64,000 bases of DNA from Oligoflexus sp. (GTDB lineage: Bacteria > Bdellovibrionota_B > Oligoflexia > Oligoflexales > Oligoflexaceae): positions 1-64,000 of the forward strand of contig NZ_DASTAT010000066.1 in the NCBI RefSeq assembly GCF_035712445.1, written 5' to 3'. A program made the position numbers and the translations under genes. The notes below the pieces were generated by a model. It did no database searches, was not told the DNA's origin, and saw nothing but the letters and a program-made list of their open reading frames with translations. Shown here piece by piece: positions 43,556-52,700 of the stretch (within the stretch, counting starts at the first letter, position 1; every line of letters starts with the position of its first letter).

Positions 43556-43891
43556 TCAATCGTCCTCATCGTGGAGGTTGATATCTTCCGGATTGTAGGT
43601 GTCCTGAAAGTCGAGATCGACCACGCAATCGCCATTGATCCGGGCCTGGCAGGCGAGCCTTACCGTGCCGTCGGTCGGAAGCTTGAGTCGTTTCAGAAGC
43701 TTTTCCTCGTCAGGCTTCATCGGGGAAAGATTCTGAGCGCCTTCGGTGATTTTCACGCCGCAGGTCCCGCAACGGCAGGATGCGCAGCCGAAGCGGACCT
43801 CGGCACCGGCCTTGCGGCCGGCCAAAAGGATCTTGGTGTTGCTATCGACCTCAGCGAATTTCTGGGAGGGTGTAAACAGGATCCGCGGCAT
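43556..43891 (-). CDS. 2Fe-2S ferredoxin
   Basis: A 111-residue plant-type [2Fe-2S] ferredoxin. The cluster cysteines lie in 'FGCASCRCGTCGVK' (C-x4-C-x2-C, with one extra Cys) and in 'VRLACQARI'. The N-terminus 'RILFTPSQKFAEVD' is the usual beta grasp start, and the C-terminus is acidic. It transfers electrons in the cytoplasm; the redox partner is unknown. Its start lies 18 bases after the dapD stop, so the two are cotranscribed. The link to diaminopimelate synthesis is not obvious. Confidence 0.9.
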   Translation of the reverse strand: MPRILFTPSQKFAEVDSNTKILLAGRKAGAEVRFGCASCRCGTCGVKITEGAQNLSPMKPDEEKLLKRLKLPTDGTVRLACQARINGDCVVDLDFQDTYNPEDINLHDEDD

Positions 43892-43909
43892 ATTGGCTCT
43901 TTCGTAGCC

Positions 43910-44740
43910 TTACACCGAAACAGCAAACTCCCGCAGGGCATCATTGAGCGACGTTTTCAGGTCGGTCGATGCCTTCCGATTGCCGATGATGTAAGCGCAG
44001 GATGTGAAAATCTTGCCGCTCCCGACGGCCTTTTCCTTGGTGCCGGGGACGACCACAGCTCTAGGTGGAATTTTACCCCGGGTCTCTTTCATTTCGCCAT
44101 CGCGGATATCAATGATGGGTGTGGAGGCGGTCAGAGTCACGTTTGCCGCCAGCACAGCCTCGTCTCCCACTTCCACGCCTTCGACCACGATGCAGCGGGA
44201 GCCGATAAAGGCGCCGTCCCCGATAATCACAGGCTTGGCGCTAGCCGGTTCCAGCACACCACCCAGGCCCACGCCACCGGAAAGGTGCACATTGGCTCCG
44301 ACCTGCGCGCAGGACCCGACGGTCGCCCAGGTGTCGACCATCGTATTTTTGCCGACATAGGCCCCGATATTCACATAGGACGGCATCAGCACCACGCCCG
44401 GTTCCATGAAGCTGCCGTAACGCGCGGTGGCGGGTGGGACGACGCGGACTTTCAACTCATCATAGTTTCGTTTCAGAGGGATTTTATCGTAGTAAACGAA
44501 GGGACCGCAATCCACGCGCTGCATATCCATGACGCGGAAATAAAGAAGAATGGCGGTTTTAACCCAGGCGTTCACCTGCCAGCCGTCACCCACGCGATTG
44601 CAGACACGCAGTTCGCCGCGATCGAGCAGCTTGATAACTTCCTTGATCACATGGTCGCCTTCACGGGCGACTTCGGGTTTTCCGCTGGCCACAGCCGCGT
44701 CCATAGACAGGATATCGCGTTCCAATTGCTTAATGTCCAT
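43910..44740 (-). CDS. dapD: tetrahydrodipicolinate N-succinyltransferase
   Basis: A 276-residue DapD, the E. coli length. The N-terminal helical domain contains 'LLDRGELRVCNRVGDGWQVN AWVK' split over the usual site, and 'YYDKIPLK'. The left-handed beta helix follows, with hexapeptide repeats such as 'VVLMPSYVNIGAYVGKNTMVDTWATVGSCA'-type turns and 'IIGDGAFIGSRCIVVEGVEV'. It succinylates tetrahydrodipicolinate in lysine and meso-diaminopimelate synthesis, needed for peptidoglycan. AAGGACGG precedes the ATG. The 177-base upstream leader holds a strong inverted repeat (44839-44923). Confidence 0.95.
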   Translation of the reverse strand: MDIKQLERDILSMDAAVASGKPEVAREGDHVIKEVIKLLDRGELRVCNRVGDGWQVNAWVKTAILLYFRVMDMQRVDCGPFVYYDKIPLKRNYDELKVRVVPPATARYGSFMEPGVVLMPSYVNIGAYVGKNTMVDTWATVGSCAQVGANVHLSGGVGLGGVLEPASAKPVIIGDGAFIGSRCIVVEGVEVGDEAVLAANVTLTASTPIIDIRDGEMKETRGKIPPRAVVVPGTKEKAVGSGKIFTSCAYIIGNRKASTDLKTSLNDALREFAVSV

Positions 44741-44838
44741 ATTTTCCGTCCTTTATAAGACCCCTGAGTTTCGATAGCCGCTGAGCTTATCTTTTTCACC
44801 CTCTGTTTTGCTCAAAAGCAGCCGGATCTTCAAGAGCC

Positions 44839-44923
44839 CAGTGATGGCACCCCGTCCGTCCTGACAGGTTGGGCCTTCACGGGACGGAAATGTAGGACCT
44901 TCACGCGCAGGACGCCATCACTG
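44839..44923 (-). promoter_or_regulatory. structured leader element upstream of dapD
   Basis: CAGTGATGGC (44839-44848) and GCCATCACTG (44914-44923) are perfect 10-bp arms. Directly inside, GTCCTG (44858-44863) pairs with CAGGAC (44908-44913), leaving a nine-base bulge on one side. Bases in that bulge, CCGTCC (44852-44857), can pair with GGACGG (44882-44887), which would make a pseudoknot or a competing fold. CCTTCACG occurs twice inside (from 44874 and 44898). The element lies 98 bases upstream of the dapD ATG and overlaps the stop of the preceding gene. It could be a leader regulator, a processing stem or a small repeat element. Confidence 0.5.
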
Positions 44924-45907
44924 CAGGATCAATGAGCTTTCCCCTAGAAAAATAGTCTCCTGCAGCGTGAGACGGCAACGCAGGACATGCTGCGCATTCA
45001 CGGGAGGAAAATTCTTTTTGCAAAAAAATGAATGAAAACCGCGCTGGTTGGCATTGCCTTGGATGGTGCTTTTCAGCTGCGGCTTTTCCAAGAGACGCCC
45101 ATCCAGCGTCCATTCCTGAGTAATACGCTCCCGGACGCCCGGCGGCGCGACGACCGGAGCCACGCAGCAGATGGTCGAACCTTCGGCGAGCTTCGCATTG
45201 AATTCACGCGACGACCAGATCGCCGGCAGGTTTTCAACGCCATTATCTTTTTGATCCTCGTTGGTGCCGAAGTGCGGTTTGTTCACCCAAACCGAAAGCA
45301 GGGGAAAACGAAAGGCGGGAGGCAGAGCCAGAAGATTCAAAAGAGTCAGCGCCTGCAGAATCGCGGAGCTGATCAGATGCGTGCGGTCGATGCGCGTCGG
45401 AAAAAGTGCGAGCGCGGCGGCCGAGGCCATGGCGAGGTAAAAATTCGAAAGATGCCCCGGCCAGACAAAAGGATAAAGAAAACTGCCTGCGCAGAGTATG
45501 CTCCAGAGCCGGAGGAGCTGACGGTAGATGGTGATGGGCAGAAGAGTCTTCCACCATTCATCCCAAAGAGTGGTGGCCAGAAGAATCATGGTGACGCAAA
45601 GATAAACCCAGCGATGGCTCACGCTGAAAAAAGGCAGGCTGAACATCAGAATATACTGGGTCATGTTCTGCGTCAGGGATTGACTCAGCCAGTTGACGGC
45701 CTTCAGACGCGGCGAAGTCTGGCCCTTGGCTTCATGCTGCGTGGCCATGCGTCCCACAAGGTGCAGCAAAAGAAACATGGGAACCAGGGCCAATAAAAAA
45801 ATAGTCAAACGCGTGGTGTGTTGAAAATCGCGTTTCATCGCGAAAACGGAATAAATACCCCAGCCCAGGAACACGAGCGTGAGGGCTTTGCGCCACCTGG
45901 ATTTCAT
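44918..45907 (-). CDS. membrane protein with DUF2914-like C-terminal domain
   Basis: A 329-residue protein. The ATG at 45907 starts right before a hydrophobic region; GGAAG lies nine bases upstream, and the frame stays open 66 codons further over the start of the divergent protease gene. About seven membrane segments are visible in the first 210 residues ('LTLVFLGWGIYSVF', 'LTIFLLALVPMFLLLHLVG', 'WVYLCVTMILLATTLWD'). The last 85 residues ('PPGVRERITQEWTLDGRLLE', 'GFHSFFCKKNF', 'RCRLTLQETIFLGESSL') look like DUF2914, a beta domain often joined to such membrane parts. Function is unknown. Confidence 0.65.
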   Translation of the reverse strand: MKSRWRKALTLVFLGWGIYSVFAMKRDFQHTTRLTIFLLALVPMFLLLHLVGRMATQHEAKGQTSPRLKAVNWLSQSLTQNMTQYILMFSLPFFSVSHRWVYLCVTMILLATTLWDEWWKTLLPITIYRQLLRLWSILCAGSFLYPFVWPGHLSNFYLAMASAAALALFPTRIDRTHLISSAILQALTLLNLLALPPAFRFPLLSVWVNKPHFGTNEDQKDNGVENLPAIWSSREFNAKLAEGSTICCVAPVVAPPGVRERITQEWTLDGRLLEKPQLKSTIQGNANQRGFHSFFCKKNFPPVNAQHVLRCRLTLQETIFLGESSLILQ

Positions 45908-46021
45908 GCTTTTGACTTCCACTCCCCGTCTATGGAAACAGGCCATCCTTCTATGATACCCTGGATGGGAGCCGAACTCTAACAGATCCATCCCTAAAAT
46001 GTCAGCATAAGAGGCACGGAC

Positions 46022-47722
46022 ATGCTTCGTCCCTGGTCCATTCTTATTTCTGTTTTCGTACTCAGCTGCAAATCCTTGCCGCATGACCGGCATGCCAGCG
46101 CGCAATTCATGCGAATGGCGACAGAATCAAAGGCTACGCGTCTGCTGGCCACAGCGGACACAAGACGCCTGTTCCAGGCGATGGCTCGCGTGGATTCGGA
46201 TCAATCCTGCAGCGGCGTCCTGATCGGCAAAGACGCGGCACCGGACAGTCCCGCCTATCTTTTAACAGCCGGTCACTGTCTCATGGACCTTGAGGATATC
46301 CGTTCGTCCCAGCGTATTTTCCGCGATGCGTTGCCGCGCTCGGATCGCAATGCGATTCATTTTGAGCGGGGCGATTTTCGAATCGGTCGCGTTCTTTATG
46401 CGACGATGAAGGGCGTGGATCTGGCGATTGCGGAAATCACGGAGGACGATAACGCGGCCTCCATCTTTCGCCTCACGGAAAGGCAGGAGCTTGATGCGGA
46501 AGACGCGCGGGCTCCGCGTGCGCTCACGCTGCGGCAGTTGAAAGAACGCGGTATTGAACCTTTGCCCTGGGCCAAAAAACTTCCTGAGTTCGGTGATCAG
46601 ATTCGCATCATCAGCGCGGCCGTGGATGATGAGACTGATGCGGACATCCTGCGCGAGCACCGCTGTCGTCATGAAGGGCTTGCCGATGTCATCGAAAGCA
46701 TCTGGCATTGGCATGGGGTCGCCCGCAATAACTGTGACGATATATTGCCCGGCGCTTCGGGTGCACCCGTTTTAAACAAGGATGCCGCTCTTTTCGCCAT
46801 TGTGAATACCAGCAGCCGCAATGCTCTGAGTCAAGACTGTTACCTCGGGCAGCCCTGTGAATTAACGGAAAAGAGTTTTCAGGTCGCCGCCGCGCGCAAT
46901 TATGGAACGCTCGTTCTCCATCTGCCCTCATGCTTCAATGCCCAGGGGAATTTTGCGCCTGAAGAGCCTCGCTGCACACTGGAACGGCGCGGCCAGGCCA
47001 CGGTGCTGAGTCAAATTCCAACGCCTTTGAATCCTGGAACACGGACGGAAGCGGAACGGGAATGGGGCGTCACTCTTCAGCCTGTGGATTCGGGCAGCCG
47101 TGGTTTTCATTACAAAACTGTAAGCCTGCCCATGCAATCGTGCCAGCAAATGGATGGCTACAGCGAACGGCTTCCCTGGCCCGGACCCGATCTTCGTAAA
47201 CTTCCCGCGCCCCTTTCGGCTGGCCTCTATGCGCTTTGCATCGTAAGTGAGAAAGAATATGAGAACCAGGATCTCAGGCATGCGGCCATGATTATTCTGA
47301 ATGTGGACAATCAAGCGCCTCAGCTCAAGCCGCGGCTCGTCACGCAACCCAACAGTCAGGAGCCCCTTATGGCCGTGCGCAAAAGCTGTCGGAATCTGCC
47401 GCTCCGCGCGACCTTCGAGCAAAGGCGGCGGTGCGCTGTGGCGGTGCTGTCGCTTGAAATTCAGCCCTATGAAATCGTTGATTTTTATCACGGCCTTGTC
47501 GACGGCAAAGCCCAGGATTGCCGATCCGTGAAAAACGAAAATCGCGGCGCGCAGCTCTCAATTCCTGTCGATCAGCTTCCTGCATCTCTCTGCGTGTGGG
47601 CTGTGGATGGCGCAGGCAACAGGTCTGAGGAGCCGGTCATCCTTCCAATCCGCGCGGCAAACCGCCGTGAAATAATCGAAGCAACTGACGTCATGGCGGA
47701 CTGGAGTTTCCAGCAACCTTAA
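46022..47722 (+). CDS. trypsin-like serine protease lipoprotein
   Basis: A 566-residue protein. A short signal has lipobox Val-Leu-Ser-Cys at residue 16. The protease domain has all three triad residues of the chymotrypsin (S1) fold: His85 in 'LLTAGHC', Asp133 in 'GVDLAIAEI' and Ser246 in 'PGASGAPVL'. The rest, about 300 residues, is not recognised; it has many cysteines and ends in beta-rich repeats ('LSIPVDQLPASLCVWAVDGAGNRSEEP' type) that resemble bacterial Ig-like folds. GAGG precedes the ATG. It is probably anchored to the outer membrane and degrades external protein, though the target is unknown. It is divergent from the DUF2914-like gene. Confidence 0.82.
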   Translation: MLRPWSILISVFVLSCKSLPHDRHASAQFMRMATESKATRLLATADTRRLFQAMARVDSDQSCSGVLIGKDAAPDSPAYLLTAGHCLMDLEDIRSSQRIFRDALPRSDRNAIHFERGDFRIGRVLYATMKGVDLAIAEITEDDNAASIFRLTERQELDAEDARAPRALTLRQLKERGIEPLPWAKKLPEFGDQIRIISAAVDDETDADILREHRCRHEGLADVIESIWHWHGVARNNCDDILPGASGAPVLNKDAALFAIVNTSSRNALSQDCYLGQPCELTEKSFQVAAARNYGTLVLHLPSCFNAQGNFAPEEPRCTLERRGQATVLSQIPTPLNPGTRTEAEREWGVTLQPVDSGSRGFHYKTVSLPMQSCQQMDGYSERLPWPGPDLRKLPAPLSAGLYALCIVSEKEYENQDLRHAAMIILNVDNQAPQLKPRLVTQPNSQEPLMAVRKSCRNLPLRATFEQRRRCAVAVLSLEIQPYEIVDFYHGLVDGKAQDCRSVKNENRGAQLSIPVDQLPASLCVWAVDGAGNRSEEPVILPIRAANRREIIEATDVMADWSFQQP

Positions 47723-47810
47723 GTCCTTGATGTCAGCCTGTAACAGTGATTATATGCAAAGCGTCAGCATTTCTTCTGATGAAATAGTTTCGCCCAGCTT
47801 TTTTTGGGTC

Positions 47811-47816
47811 TATAAT
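47811..47816 (+). promoter_or_regulatory. candidate -10 box for the Hpt gene
   Basis: A perfect TATAAT lies 52 bases before the Hpt ATG. The hexamer 17 bases upstream (TTTCGC) matches TTGACA poorly, so an activator or another sigma factor may be needed. Confidence 0.4.
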
Positions 47817-47868
47817 CCGGACAATTCTCAAAGGGCGATGAAAAACTATAGTGGGGACTGGTGAAAAA

Positions 47869-48297
47869 ATGCAGTCAAATATTACTCCAGCGCAGCCTGA
47901 ACGTCATCATGGTTCCGACCAGGATCAGCAGGATGATGTGATTGTGGATATGGAAGTCCTGAATGTCGTCAGCAATCACGGTGGTGATGCTTCTTTCCTG
48001 CAGTATCTTTTGGGACTTTTCGAGAAACATGGTCAGCAAAGTCTGGATGAATTGAAAGCCGCTTTGCAAAAGCGCGACCCCGCTGCTCTACGGCATGTCG
48101 CCCATCGTTGGCGTGGCAGCTGTTTGAATGTTGGGGCTGTGCGTCTGGCTGAAGTGCTCGGCCGCATCGAGGATGATCCCATCAACGGCCAGGAAGCCGA
48201 TGAGAGCCTTGAGGCGATTGGAAAAAATTGCGAGGATCTTTTTCTGAGAAGCTGCCAGCAATTGCGCCAGCAGCTTCCCGGAATCCATCCTTCCTAA
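47869..48297 (+). CDS. Hpt phosphotransfer protein
   Basis: A 142-residue protein with a polar N-terminal tail and a single histidine-phosphotransfer domain from about residue 28. The phospho-acceptor is His79 in 'RHVAHRWRGSCLNVGA', which mirrors the usual 'AH.LKGss..lGa'. The helix before it, 'FEKHGQQSLDELKAAL', and the following 'RLAEVLGRIED' match the four-helix bundle. It would relay phosphate between a hybrid kinase and a response regulator encoded elsewhere. The ATG at 47869 is preferred; a GTG six codons earlier is possible. Confidence 0.88.
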   Translation: MQSNITPAQPERHHGSDQDQQDDVIVDMEVLNVVSNHGGDASFLQYLLGLFEKHGQQSLDELKAALQKRDPAALRHVAHRWRGSCLNVGAVRLAEVLGRIEDDPINGQEADESLEAIGKNCEDLFLRSCQQLRQQLPGIHPS

Positions 48298-48309
48298 GGC
48301 GCCGCTGAT

Positions 48310-49938
48310 TCAGGGAACCAATGGCAGAGCCAGTTCTGTGAGGCGCGTTCCCGTCTGAATCAACTGCACAGGATACTGCTCGTTCACATAGTTCGCATAG
48401 AGTGGATCGCGCGTGTCCACCACCACGACGAGTCGATGTCCCGCCGGGATATCATAGGCTGCGATGTTCAGGTCAACCACGACTTCGTTGGAACGATCCA
48501 AGGGGGACCGCTCGCTGACCACTCCGTGCGTGATCAAAGTGCCCTTGGCCCAAGGATCGCAGTCATAGAGATAGGCGATCATCTGCTGGGGAATCTTGTG
48601 GGCAGCGGACCAGATGCGAACCTGTGGAGCACCCCGCAGTCGGGCGGACGATTTGAATTTATCCGTCATATAAAGCGCGGCGTGGCGTCGATCAATTTTG
48701 GTGAGCTGCTTGATGATCGGCAGATTCAAAGTTGCATCGGCCGTATCGGAAAGCAGCGGCAGACCACTGGTCGCACCGGAGTCCACGCTGCCGGTAAAGG
48801 CCACGCCATTGATGGCTTCAGAAATGTCCTCGGCAATCTCTTCGATGATTCCAAGATCCGCCAGCTTATTCACGGGCTTCAGCTGCATCAGAGGCTGCTT
48901 GCTGACCAGAGTCGGAAACTCGGCATAGAATTCCCGTCCACGCGGCGCCTGCATCGAGATGGGGGCCTGGCTGCGCAGGCTGGATGGAAGCTCCATCAGG
49001 TAGGTATCAAACCAACGGTGCGTTTCATTCCAGATGTCGCTTGGAAAGCCAAAGAGCCCGGGAATCGCGGAACTCGCGTGGATTCCCTTGTCCAAATAAA
49101 ACTGCTTGGGGCCCTGCAGTTTCTCATAGAATTCCCGCATCTGCGCCGGTGGAAAAAGCCCATCCTGATAGCTGTTCGCGACCAGGACCGGAGCCTTGCG
49201 CGCGTTGATCTTATCCACGTAACTCAGAGGCGAACGTTCCACAGCCCAGGCGCGCGCGACGTCCGCTTCCACATTGTTTCGCAGGCGACGGGCCTGAATG
49301 CCCACCTCCGGATCCAGTCGTCCAAGCAGCTTGCCTGACAGCAAAAGAAGATTCATCCACACTTCGCGAATGGTTTCCTTGCCGTAAAGCGCCTGCTCCA
49401 GATTACCCCAACCGCTCATCGCCACAGCGGTTCGAATGCGCTCCTCGTTGGCCAGGGCCATCAGGGAAATACCGGCCCCATAGGAGACGCCGGCCATGCC
49501 GAGCCGCGTGACGTCGAGGCGCGTGTTCTCTTCCATCCAGTCGATCATGGTGCTGACGTCCCGCAGGTCGTTCGGTCCGGCGACGGTCACAAGGCCTTCA
49601 GACGTGCTGAAACCCCGCGTGGCATAACTCAGCACCACATAGCCCTTGGCTGCGAATCGGCGCGCCTGCAGATGGTATTCATCCTCGGTCAGCGTCCACG
49701 AATTCACAAAGATCAGACCGGGACGGTCACCAGGAAAATCCTTGGCCTTGGGTTCGAAGAGTATGGCGGCGAGTTCAGTGCCATCAAAAGACGGGATGCG
49801 GAGGCGGGTTGTTTCGAACTTATCACCCCAGACTTTCAGGTCTGAATCGGATGACTCTTCAGGCGTCGGGCCGCCACAGGCAAACAGGAACAGTAGGAAA
49901 AAGACAATAGGATACCGCTGCAATCCATTCGCTGTCAT
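48310..49938 (-). CDS. S15/CocE-like alpha/beta hydrolase lipoprotein
   Basis: A 542-residue lipoprotein with lipobox Leu-Phe-Ala-Cys. The ATG at 49938 follows GGGGGGA. The hydrolase core shows 'RPGLIFVNSWTLTEDEYHLQ', the nucleophile Ser in 'LGMAGVSYGAGISLMAL', Asp in 'SYQDGLFPP' and His in 'DKGIHASS'. The C-terminal 200 residues are beta-rich, ending in 'GHRLVVVVDTRDPLYAN', like the jelly-roll of Xaa-Pro dipeptidyl peptidases and cocaine esterases. It probably acts on peptides or esters in the periplasm or at the outer membrane. Two short inverted repeats lie upstream in the 298-base gap to the next gene. Confidence 0.82.
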   Translation of the reverse strand: MTANGLQRYPIVFFLLFLFACGGPTPEESSDSDLKVWGDKFETTRLRIPSFDGTELAAILFEPKAKDFPGDRPGLIFVNSWTLTEDEYHLQARRFAAKGYVVLSYATRGFSTSEGLVTVAGPNDLRDVSTMIDWMEENTRLDVTRLGMAGVSYGAGISLMALANEERIRTAVAMSGWGNLEQALYGKETIREVWMNLLLLSGKLLGRLDPEVGIQARRLRNNVEADVARAWAVERSPLSYVDKINARKAPVLVANSYQDGLFPPAQMREFYEKLQGPKQFYLDKGIHASSAIPGLFGFPSDIWNETHRWFDTYLMELPSSLRSQAPISMQAPRGREFYAEFPTLVSKQPLMQLKPVNKLADLGIIEEIAEDISEAINGVAFTGSVDSGATSGLPLLSDTADATLNLPIIKQLTKIDRRHAALYMTDKFKSSARLRGAPQVRIWSAAHKIPQQMIAYLYDCDPWAKGTLITHGVVSERSPLDRSNEVVVDLNIAAYDIPAGHRLVVVVDTRDPLYANYVNEQYPVQLIQTGTRLTELALPLVP

Positions 49939-49989
49939 AGTGATCCCCCCGGATGTGACAATGAAAATGGAGAAACGTATGGGCACACC

Positions 49990-50012
49990 GGTCAGGAGGG
50001 CGAGTCCTGACC
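49990..50012. promoter_or_regulatory. inverted repeat upstream of the S15-like hydrolase gene
   Basis: GGTCAGGA and TCCTGACC are perfect arms around a seven-base spacer, 52 bases before the hydrolase ATG. A CCTTCAT/ATGAAGG pair lies just beyond it. The 298-base gap between the divergent genes is otherwise without a gene. Confidence 0.35.
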
Positions 50013-50236
50013 AGTGTTATGTCCTTCATTCTGTCAAACTATGTAAAACTGTCTGTATGAAGGTCAATACATTGGGCGCACGTTTAGAATGACCGATGCA
50101 TTTCCGCTTTGTCCAGTAAAAAGTTGAAAGGCGAACACTGCCAAAGAGTCATAATATCGATTCTTGAAGCGCTGGTCGAAAGCCTGGAAATCTAGTAAAA
50201 TGGCTGCTGTCCGGTTAGGTCCAGAGGAGAATACTT

Positions 50237-50590
50237 ATGAATTATGCGTTCGCGTTCGTGCTCGGTCTTCTGCCCCTGTCACTGCAGGCTGCTGACAATA
50301 ACGAAGGGTTTCAGGCCACCCGGCAACTCACGGGTGAGTTGCTAAATGATAAAGAATCATTTGGTGGCAAGGTTGTTGATACGATGGATGTTGCAGATTA
50401 TACCTACGTGCAGTTTGCGCATGGCAAGGAAAAGTTCTGGCTGGCGACCAGCAAAACCAAGGTGAAGAAAGGCGACAGCGTTTCGTTTTCCGATCCTCAG
50501 ACCATGCATAAATTCCACAGCAAGTCGCTCAATCGAACCTTTGATCAGATCTATTTCGTGACGACGCTGAACGTCAAACCACAGTTTTAA
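50237..50590 (+). CDS. NrfJ-like small periplasmic protein
   Basis: A 117-residue protein with a signal peptide ending near 'SLQAAD'. The body reads 'GKVVDTMDVADYTYVQF', 'KEKFWLATSKTKVKKGDSV', 'MHKFHSKSLNRTFDQIYFV', which fits the small OB-like family found beside Nrf nitrite reductase (NrfJ) and in other periplasmic contexts. No nrf genes are in the window, so the role is open; ligand or heme-linked binding is only a suggestion. AGAGGAGA precedes the ATG. It is convergent with oligopeptidase B and overlaps it by four bases. Confidence 0.72.
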   Translation: MNYAFAFVLGLLPLSLQAADNNEGFQATRQLTGELLNDKESFGGKVVDTMDVADYTYVQFAHGKEKFWLATSKTKVKKGDSVSFSDPQTMHKFHSKSLNRTFDQIYFVTTLNVKPQF

Positions 50591-52635
50591 GTCTGCGGCA
50601 GCTGGTCGAGCAGCATTACGATGAAACAGAGTTCCTCGGCCAGCTCCTTCAAAGCATCATAACGTCCCGATGCGCCCCCATGCCCTGCGCTGATCTCGGT
50701 GCGTAGCAGCAGAAGATTTTTATCCGTCTTCATATGCCTGAGCTTCGCCACCCACTTCGCGGCTTCCCAGTAAAGCACCCTTTTATCATGTAAACCCGCG
50801 GTCACGAGCATCGAGGGATAGGCCTGCTTTTTCACGTTCTCATAAGGCGAATAGCTGCGAATCCGTTCATAGTCGCCGGGATTATTCGGATTGCCCCACT
50901 CATGATATTCAAGCCGGGTGAGCGGCAGCGTATCATCGAGCATGGTATTCAGAACGTCGACAAAAGGCACGGAAGCGACGATGCCCAGGAATAATTCCGG
51001 ACGCTCGTTGGCGACCACGCCCATCAGCATGCCTCCGGCGCTGCCGCCTTCGCCCACGATCCAGCCCTGCTTTGTGATGCCAGCGCTGATCATGTGATCA
51101 CAGATGGCCAGATAATCCCGGAAGGTATTCCACTTCTTATCCAGCTTGCCGTCCAGATACCAGCGGCGCCCCATATCCATTCCACCCCGCACATGCGCGA
51201 GCGCATAGATATAGCCGCGATCCACCAGCGTCAGGCGATAGCTGCTGAAGTCGGCGTCCATGGTTTCGCCATAGGATCCATAGGCGTGCAGGAGCACCGG
51301 CCGCGGCGCCTCCAGTCCAAACTTTTTATGATAAAGAAGCGTCACGGGAACGCTGGTCCCGTCATGGCTCTTGGCCCAGATGCGTTTGACGGCATAGTTG
51401 TCAGGATTGAAGTTCGGATCGGGAATGTTCCGCTGCTTCAGAAGGATACGCTGTCCTGTGTTCACATCGTATTCGAAAAGGCAGGACGGCATACGCGGGG
51501 TCGATGCCCAGTAGCGGAAGCACGAGGATTTAAAATCACGGCCGCTGAATGCGCTCAGGTCGTATGCTTCCTCGTCGAGGCTGATGAAGAGCGGCTCCAA
51601 ACCATCGAAACGCTGCAGGCGCAGGCGCGGCAGACCTTCGCTGCGTTCCTGCAGGATGTAATAGTCGTGAAAGACGACGAGGCCTTCCAGGAGGATGGTC
51701 GCCTGATGGGGCAAGAGATCGCGCCACTGGGCTCGACCTGGATTATTCACCGGCGCACGCACCAGACGGAAATTCTCCGCCTCCCAGTTGGTCACGATAA
51801 GGAATTCGTCCCCGCGATGGCTCACCTCATATTCATGACCCGTGTGCCGCGGCTCGATCAGCTGAAAGTTCGTGCCGGGCTCGCTGACCCGATGGGCGCG
51901 CATTTCGTTGGCGTCATAACCATGGCAGCTGATGAAGACGAATTCATCGCTCTCGGAGGCATCCAGCCCTACGAAAAAGCCGGGATCCTCTTCCTTGTAG
52001 ACAAGGATATCCTGCTCCTGCTTCGTACCCAGGCGATGGTAATAGACTTCAAGGGGGCGGTCATGCTCATCGAGCTTCACATAGAAAAATTCATCGGAAC
52101 TCTTCCACTCGAAGCATGAGGACGCGCCTTCGATCACGTCCTTCAGCGTACGGCCGGTCTTGAGGTCCTTTACCCTTATGGTGTATCGTTCGTCGCCGTC
52201 CGTATCAATTCCATAGGCCACCAGCTTGTGATCCCGACTGATATCGACAAAGCCCAGCTCACAGAAATCGGAATCAGCGGCCAGTTTATTGTGATCGAGG
52301 TAGACCTTTTCAGGGGCATCCAGGTCGTTCAATTTACGGCAGTAAAGGGGATACTGATGCCCCTTCTTATAGCGGTGGTAGTACCAGAAATCGTCATCCT
52401 TTTCCGGCACGCTGCTATCATCTTCCGCAATGCGTCCCTTCAGCTCCTGATAGATCTGGTCGCGACGTTTACGCAGCGGCTGCATCACTTTTTTGAAGTA
52501 AGCATTCTCGGCTTTCAAATAGGGAAGCGTGGCAGGATCCTTGATGTCTTCAAGCCAGCGCCATTCGTCGATGTGATGCAAGGGAGATTTGGGGCGCAGA
52601 CGGCGTTTGCGGGCCTTCGGGGGAGTCAGTTTCAT
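50587..52635 (-). CDS. ptrB: oligopeptidase B (S9A)
   Basis: A 682-residue prolyl-oligopeptidase-family enzyme, the length of PtrB. A seven-bladed propeller region occupies about residues 75-400, and the hydrolase domain holds the Ser in 'GEGGSAGGMLMG', the Asp in 'GLHDKRVLYWE' and the His in 'SAGHGGASGR'. 'EDDSSVPEKDDDFWYYHRY' and 'AHVRGGMDMGRRWY' are typical of the B type, which cuts after Arg and Lys. It has no signal peptide and works in the cytoplasm or is released on lysis. GTGGA lies upstream of the ATG. The gene is single. Confidence 0.93.
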   Translation of the reverse strand: MKLTPPKARKRRLRPKSPLHHIDEWRWLEDIKDPATLPYLKAENAYFKKVMQPLRKRRDQIYQELKGRIAEDDSSVPEKDDDFWYYHRYKKGHQYPLYCRKLNDLDAPEKVYLDHNKLAADSDFCELGFVDISRDHKLVAYGIDTDGDERYTIRVKDLKTGRTLKDVIEGASSCFEWKSSDEFFYVKLDEHDRPLEVYYHRLGTKQEQDILVYKEEDPGFFVGLDASESDEFVFISCHGYDANEMRAHRVSEPGTNFQLIEPRHTGHEYEVSHRGDEFLIVTNWEAENFRLVRAPVNNPGRAQWRDLLPHQATILLEGLVVFHDYYILQERSEGLPRLRLQRFDGLEPLFISLDEEAYDLSAFSGRDFKSSCFRYWASTPRMPSCLFEYDVNTGQRILLKQRNIPDPNFNPDNYAVKRIWAKSHDGTSVPVTLLYHKKFGLEAPRPVLLHAYGSYGETMDADFSSYRLTLVDRGYIYALAHVRGGMDMGRRWYLDGKLDKKWNTFRDYLAICDHMISAGITKQGWIVGEGGSAGGMLMGVVANERPELFLGIVASVPFVDVLNTMLDDTLPLTRLEYHEWGNPNNPGDYERIRSYSPYENVKKQAYPSMLVTAGLHDKRVLYWEAAKWVAKLRHMKTDKNLLLLRTEISAGHGGASGRYDALKELAEELCFIVMLLDQLPQT

Positions 52636-52700
52636 ACGTACAATTCCACGAGTTCATCTGCCAAATACGCTTGGCGGGATGCCTCATTGTGCCCCTGTTT

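Noticed and set aside
51094..52119. 341-codon open frame on the plus strand
   Set aside because: Antisense to oligopeptidase B; no start site or domain.
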